Shown here: one piece after another, positions 59,691 through 64,000 of the stretch
Layout: each line of letters starts with the position of its first letter
Position numbering within the stretch: the first letter of the stretch is position 1
NCBI RefSeq assembly: GCF_963259705.1
Contig: NC_081842.1
Span: 60,338,787 to 60,402,786 of the forward strand
From: Myotis daubentonii
Lineage: Eukaryota > Chordata > Mammalia > Chiroptera > Vespertilionidae
Direction: 5' to 3'
DNA length: 64,000 nt
Made by a program: the position numbers and the translations under genes
Notes under the pieces: model-generated
Databases searched by the model: none
Seen by the model: the letters and a program-made list of their open reading frames with translations, nothing else
What the model was told of the DNA's origin: nothing

Positions 59691-59751
59691 TATCAAATCA
59701 CCACATTGTACACTTTAAATATAATACAATTCTTTAAATATAATACAATTA

Positions 59752-60289
59752 TCTCTCTATATAAAAGGCTAAGTGACCAACTGTTTGTCCGTCTGACCAT
59801 CTGACTGACCGACTGGCTGGTACATATGACGGGCACTGGCAGTTTAAAAATAAACGTTGACTTGCACACGTGCGATACATAAGAGCCAATTGCATGTGAC
59901 ACCAGAATGTATCTGAAGACCAACTATTGGCACTTTGTTGTTATATCATGTTGTTGTTGTTTATTTATAAATTAATTTATAAATCATTGTTTTTATCAAT
60001 GTTGTTTTTATATGTCTTTGTTGTTTTTATATCATGTTATTGTTTATTTATTAATCAATTTATATATTATTTTCATATACATTTTACTAATTTTCTTTCA
60101 TCTCTGACACTTCTATTATAGAGAAAGGGTGAATAGCGATAATAAAATATTTTCTATTTTAATTTTATAATACTATATTATATATACTATTTTGACATGT
60201 AATTTTTTGCAGTAATGTAATTATCACACGAATCTTTCTTCTAACTAATTTCCTTTCAATGTGCATAAATCCATGCACTGGGCCACTAG
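59752..60289 (+). mobile_element. Helitron of the CTAGTGGCCC subfamily (538 bp)
   Basis: 5' end TCTCTCTATATAAAAGGC after a host A. 3' end gcactgggccactag before a host T. Blocks ttgacttgcacacgtgcgat, cacttctattatagagaaag and atttcctttcaatgtgca are shared with 17579-17832. An AT-rich stretch of about 150 bp (59938-60080) is extra here. Confidence 0.9.
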
Positions 60290-60419
60290 TTTCTCTATAG
60301 AGCTGATGAAAAGGGGATAAAAGACCACAAATCAGAAGTCAAACCTTTTACCTAAAGAAACTAGAAAAACTCAATCTAAAGCAAGCAAATGGAAGGAAAT
60401 AATAAAGATTAGAGAAGAA

Positions 60420-60890
60420 ATAGTGACAGATGTTAACTAGACTTATTGTGGTGGTCATTTCACAATATATACAAATATCAAATCATTATGTTGTACACCT
60501 AAAACTAATATAATGTTATACCGCAATAAAATTAAATCAAAACAAAGCAAAAATTAACTCAAAATGAATTTAAGACTTGAAACCAAAACACTACTGAAAG
60601 AAAACATAGGCAGTAAGCTTCCTGACCTTCGTCTTGGTGATGATTTTTTGAATTTGACATTGAAAGCAAAGGCAGCAAAAGTGAAAACAAATAAGTAGGA
60701 ACACATTAAACTAAAAAGTTTTGCCCAGCAAAGGAAACCATCAACCAAATGGGAAGGGAGGCTATTGAATGGGAGAAAATATTTGCAAATCATTTATCTG
60801 ATAAGGGTCTAATATACAAAGTATACAACTCAATTGCAAAAAAATCCAATTTGATTTAAAAATGGTCATAGGATTTGAATATACAGCGTG
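60420..60890 (+). repeat. LINE-1 fragments, sense
   Basis: 60420-60545 is a 3' end (ggtggtcatttcacaatata ... ataccgcaataaaa). 60546-60890 is ORF2 text (gcccagcaaaggaaaccatc, tatttgcaaatcatttatct). Two separate pieces. Confidence 0.75.
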
Positions 60891-60985
60891 TTTTTTTTTA
60901 AAGGAGTAAGTTAAATAGAGAATAGAAAAACAATACATAAGATCAACTAAATATATAAAATCAGCTAAAAGTTAATTGTGTGGGC

Positions 60986-61109
60986 CCTGGCTGGGTTGCT
61001 CAGTTGGTTGGAACATTGTCCTGATATGCCAAGGTTCAGGGTTCAATCTCTGGTCAGGACACATATAAGAATCAATCAATGAATGCATAAGTAAGTGGAA
61101 CAACAAGTT

Positions 61110-61154
<45 letters not shown>

Positions 61155-61206
61155 GTCTCTCTGTCTCTCTCTTCTTTTCTCTCTAAAATTAAATACATTT
61201 TAAAAA
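60986..61206 (+). repeat. tRNA-derived bat SINE, divergent subfamily
   Basis: Head ggccctggctgggttgctca with B box gggttcaatct. The body (aatcaatcaatgaatgcata, agtggaacaacaagttgatc) differs from Ves proper and leads to a (CT)n at 61112-61173. Confidence 0.8.
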
Positions 61207-61855
61207 GTGGGTTCTTTTAAAAATTCAACAAATTGACAAGCCTTTTGTTAGACTGACCAAGAAAAAAAAGAGAGAGAATATCCAAATTACTAAAATCAGG
61301 ACTATGCAAATTAATAAAATCAGGAATAAGAGAGGGCCATTACTGCTGACCTTACAGAAATAAAAAGGATTAGAAAGGAATACTATAAACCATTCTATAC
61401 TAGTAAAATACATAATATAGATCAAAATGGACAAATTCCGAGTAAGACACAAACTGCCAAAACCGACTTGAGGAGAAATAGAAAATCTGAACAGACCTAT
61501 ATATAACAAGTAAAGACATTTAATTAGCAATAGATAATCCCCGCCCCCCCCCAAGAAAAGCCCTACACCAATCCTTCACAAATTGTTCCAAAAAAAATAC
61601 AAGAGGAGTAAATACATTCCAATTGATTCTATGAGGCCAGTAGTATCTTAATACCAAAGGAAATTCCCCAAAAAGAAAACTATGTACTAATATTTCTCAT
61701 GAGTGCAGATGTAAAACTTAAAAGTACCAGAAAACAGAATCATACATCACAACAAGCAAGTGGGATTAATCCCAGGAATGCATGGGTAGTTTGATGCAAA
61801 AATTGATCAATGTAATAAACTGTATTAATAGACTAAATTATAAAACCACATGATA
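61207..61855 (+). repeat. LINE-1 ORF2 fragment, sense
   Basis: aattcaacaaattgacaagc, gactgaccaagaaaaaaaag, gaaatagaaaatctgaacag and gtgggattaatcccaggaat follow ORF2 order. Heavily broken. Confidence 0.8.
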
Positions 61856-61859
61856 GCAG

Positions 61860-62060
61860 AGCATAATGGCCAAGAGCACGAGCCTGGAACCCCCACACAA
61901 GTTTCTACATTAGCGTTACCACTGGCTGTGTGATATATGGCAAATCAAGAACATTTCTATGCCTATTTTCCCCTAGGTTTATTTGAGGATTAGAATATAT
62001 AGGATTTACAACAGTGCCTGATATATAGTAAGTGCTAGTCAAGTATTTACTGTGTTATTT
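61860..62060 (+). repeat. MIR SINE, sense
   Basis: accactggctgtgtgatata, aggtttatttgaggattaga and cagtgcctgatatatagtaa. Confidence 0.8.
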
Positions 62061-62469
62061 AACTATTTTTATTTACTAAACTTGCAAAGGATCATGAAAA
62101 TTATGACTTATCCAACTCCAAATCGTTTTTGCTGCTCTACCACAAGTATCTCAATTGACATTTTCAATTTGCTATTTTAAATGCTACAGAATTGCTATTG
62201 AGAAGTAACAGATGCTTTCAGAGATTAAAATTAACTCATCAATATGAGAATAAAATCTACCATGGTCAAAATGTTGATATCCTTATGTTTTACTCTTCCC
62301 CTGATGTTTTCCTTCTCAGAAAATAAACCAGTTTCTCAGACACACCGCCCTCCCCCCCCCCCCCGCAAATTGTCATCTTTGATCTCTTTTCTTTCCCCTC
62401 ATATACAATATTCAATACACAAGCACATTTTTCAAAATTTATCCCAATCCATCCTCTCCCTACCTCCCG
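62061..62469. other. Unassigned sequence
   Basis: Nothing recognised. A C run lies at 62351-62364. Confidence 0.4.
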
Positions 62470-62597
62470 AGCAGTAGCATACTAGTGTCATCATCTCTCT
62501 TCTGGATTTACTATATTAGCCTCCTGACTGGCTTCTCTGCTTTCGCTCCTGCTCCCATACATCCTAGTCTCCATACAATAGCCAGAACGACACTTAG

Positions 62598-62860
62598 AAC
62601 AAAACAGATCCAGAGACATGAAGCATGGAACAGACTGAGGAATCTAAGAGGGAAGTGGGGGAGGCGGAGGGGGTGGGAAGACATTAACCAAAGAACTTAT
62701 TTGCATGTATGCATAACCCATGGACACAGGCAATAGTGCTGTGAAGGCCTGGGGGGGAGGGAAGGGGAGTGGAAGGTGGAGGGGGAGAAGCAGGTTGGAA
62801 GGGCTAAAGGGGGAGGGGGGGAGACATACTTTTAACAATAAAGATACATTTTTAGAAAAG
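62598..62860 (+). repeat. Young LINE-1 3' UTR, 5'-truncated
   Basis: Starts acaaaacagatccagagac, G-rich UTR, ends tttaacaataaagataca plus tail. The target duplication is unclear (ttagaa at both edges). Confidence 0.85.
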
Positions 62861-63038
62861 ATAATAAATCATAATGTTTCATAAAAAAAAATTGTGAATC
62901 TGATCATGACTGTTCTTACCATGCCCTACAGGCCCTACATAATCTAGCTCATGGGTAACCCCTCTATTATCTACAAATTTCCTCCCTACTCCCAGCGCTT
63001 CAGCCTCAGCTGATTTCTGTGTTGATCTTGCCTTAAGG

Positions 63039-63260
63039 CAGTGGTTCTCAACCTTGGCTGCACATTAGAATCACCTGGGAATCTTTTTAAAATCCTGATT
63101 TCTGGGCCTCATGCTCTGGAAATTCTGTTTCTTTGTTACTAATGTTGGGGCCCCACCCCATAACAAAGAAACAGAATTTCCGGAGGATGAGGCCCAGAAA
63201 TCAGGATTTTAAAAAGATTCTCAGGTGATTCTAATGTGCAGCCAAGGTTGAGAACCACTG
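63039..63260. mobile_element. Nearly perfect palindromic MER5-type MITE (222 bp)
   Basis: Arms of about 100 bases are inverted copies with only a few mismatches, from cagtggttctcaaccttg to its inverse, around a short centre near 63150 (gttggggccccaccc). A perfect 8-bp duplication, ccttaagg, lies at 63031-63038 and 63261-63268. Confidence 0.93.
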
Positions 63261-63566
63261 CCTTAAGGTCTTTGCACTTGCTGTTTCCTCTTCAGTAACA
63301 TCCTTCCCTCCCTCTACTCAGGTCTCTGCTCAAATTTTACCTCCTCAGAGCTGCCTCTGGCCATTCTACCTAAGACCGCACCATGGTACTCTCTACCTTC
63401 TTACCCTGACTTACTTGTCTTCATAGCATTTATTGCTACTTGTCATTACACATTTATCATCTGTTGAATTCCATGATTTTGTCTGTTTTGTTCACTGCGG
63501 TATTCTTGGTGCCTAGAGCAGTACCCAACACTCTAGTGATCAATAAATATTTGGTGAATGAATGAA

Positions 63567-63871
63567 GAGACAGCCAATCAGGAAACCTAAATGAAAGTAG
63601 CAGAGACAACATTATATAGAACCATATGTCTCTGGGACTGCATTGACTCCCACGGGTTTACAGGCTCAGTTACAGTTCAAGTGTATCCTCAGAATAGCAA
63701 CCCCTCCTCATTTGTCTTTGTTCCTTGCAACAAGAAATTAACTAAACCTGAAATTGGTACCAGGAATGGGGTGTCAAGTAAAAAAAACAAAGAAAGTGTG
63801 GCGCTCTAGCTCTAGCATCAAGGTGAGGAGCAGTAAGTAGCATCTCCCCATCTTAGTACAAGGAATAAGTA
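63567..63871. other. Unassigned sequence
   Basis: Nothing recognised. Confidence 0.4.
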
Positions 63872-64000
63872 CAGTGGGGCCTTGACTTACGAGTTTAATT
63901 CGTTCTGAGACCGAGCTCGTTAAGGAGCTCGTTAACTCAAATCACTCTATCAACTCAATGCAAAAAAGTCGGCAGAGAGACAGCTGGTATCTCAAAAAAC
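63872..64000. mobile_element. Left end of a Tc/mariner-like element, cut by window edge
   Basis: cagtggggccttgacttacg after a TA, then agtttaattcgttctgagac and cgagctcgttaa, matches the inverted-repeat style of Tigger/Tc2-like elements with TA targets. The rest lies outside the window. Confidence 0.6.

Larger units (their letters stand above)
57478..59751 (+). repeat. Old LINE-1 3' half, sense, with two inserts
   Basis: ORF2 text starts at aatggcattttcatggaaat. It runs past a Ves at 58171-58386 to the ORF2 end and 3' UTR, is split at 59304-59690 by a Helitron, and ends tatcaaatcaccacattgta...tacaattatct. A (CA)n lies at 58839-58868. Frames are broken throughout. L1MA-like. Confidence 0.85.
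62470..63566 (+). repeat. LINE-2 3' part, sense, with two inserts
   Basis: tattagcctcctgactggct, gccctacaggccctacataa, tttgcacttgctgtttcctc, tcaaattttacctcctcaga and the classic end gatcaataaatatttggtga. Interrupted by an L1 at 62598-62860 and a MITE at 63039-63260. Confidence 0.85.

Overview
This is a stretch of nuclear genome from a vespertilionid bat. Three things point there: tRNA-derived Ves SINEs (15 copies, several with perfect target-site duplications); HeliBat-type Helitrons, a rolling-circle transposon family known from vespertilionid bats, with 3' ends in a hairpin plus CTAG and A^T insertion; and several non-autonomous hAT elements, including a SPIN-type copy. I see no intact protein-coding gene, exon, tRNA, rRNA or CRISPR array. 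All open reading frames are short, and the recognisable ones are decayed LINE-1, HAL1 or retrocopy sequence. The window is therefore intergenic or deep intronic.

Layout. 1-5.4 kb: an antisense old L1 holding a Ves, a (TA)n tract and a HeliBat. 5.4-13.9 kb: Ves, a young L1 3' end, an antisense L2, a twin-primed (5'-inverted) L1 with a hAT inside it, MIR, and a near full-length HAL1 (L1 with ORF1 but no ORF2). 14-17.5 kb: old repeats including an L2 with a 189-bp tandem duplication. 17.6-22 kb: a Helitron cluster, including a possible 2.2-kb Helitron with unique internal sequence, itself hit by a Ves and a hAT, then a complete 320-bp HeliBat. 22-23.9 kb: a nested stack, TMEM230 retropseudogene inside MER44A inside MIR. 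24-33 kb: repeat-poor. 33-41 kb: Ves copies, a 50-bp L1, a second twin-primed L1 tied to a 70-bp direct repeat, and an 81-bp inverted duplication. 41-48 kb: L2, Ves, MER5, and a GGA/GAA purine tract. 48.2-49.2 kb: two Helitrons abutting with no spacer. 49-57 kb: hAT elements (old, palindromic and SPIN), L2 and microsatellites. 57-62 kb: an old sense L1 carrying a Ves and two Helitrons, then more L1. 62-64 kb: an L2 holding a young L1 and a nearly perfect palindromic MER5-type element, then the start of a Tc/mariner-like element at the right edge.

No set of genes works together here. The interest is in mobile-element biology: which element entered which, short templated duplications, adjacent Helitrons, and a palindrome in the HeliBat 5' region that matches the CTCF core motif. 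Family names come from recognising consensus features by eye; no database search was run. Old-repeat borders are good to roughly 20-50 bp, and borders with stated target-site duplications or CTAG ends to a few bases.
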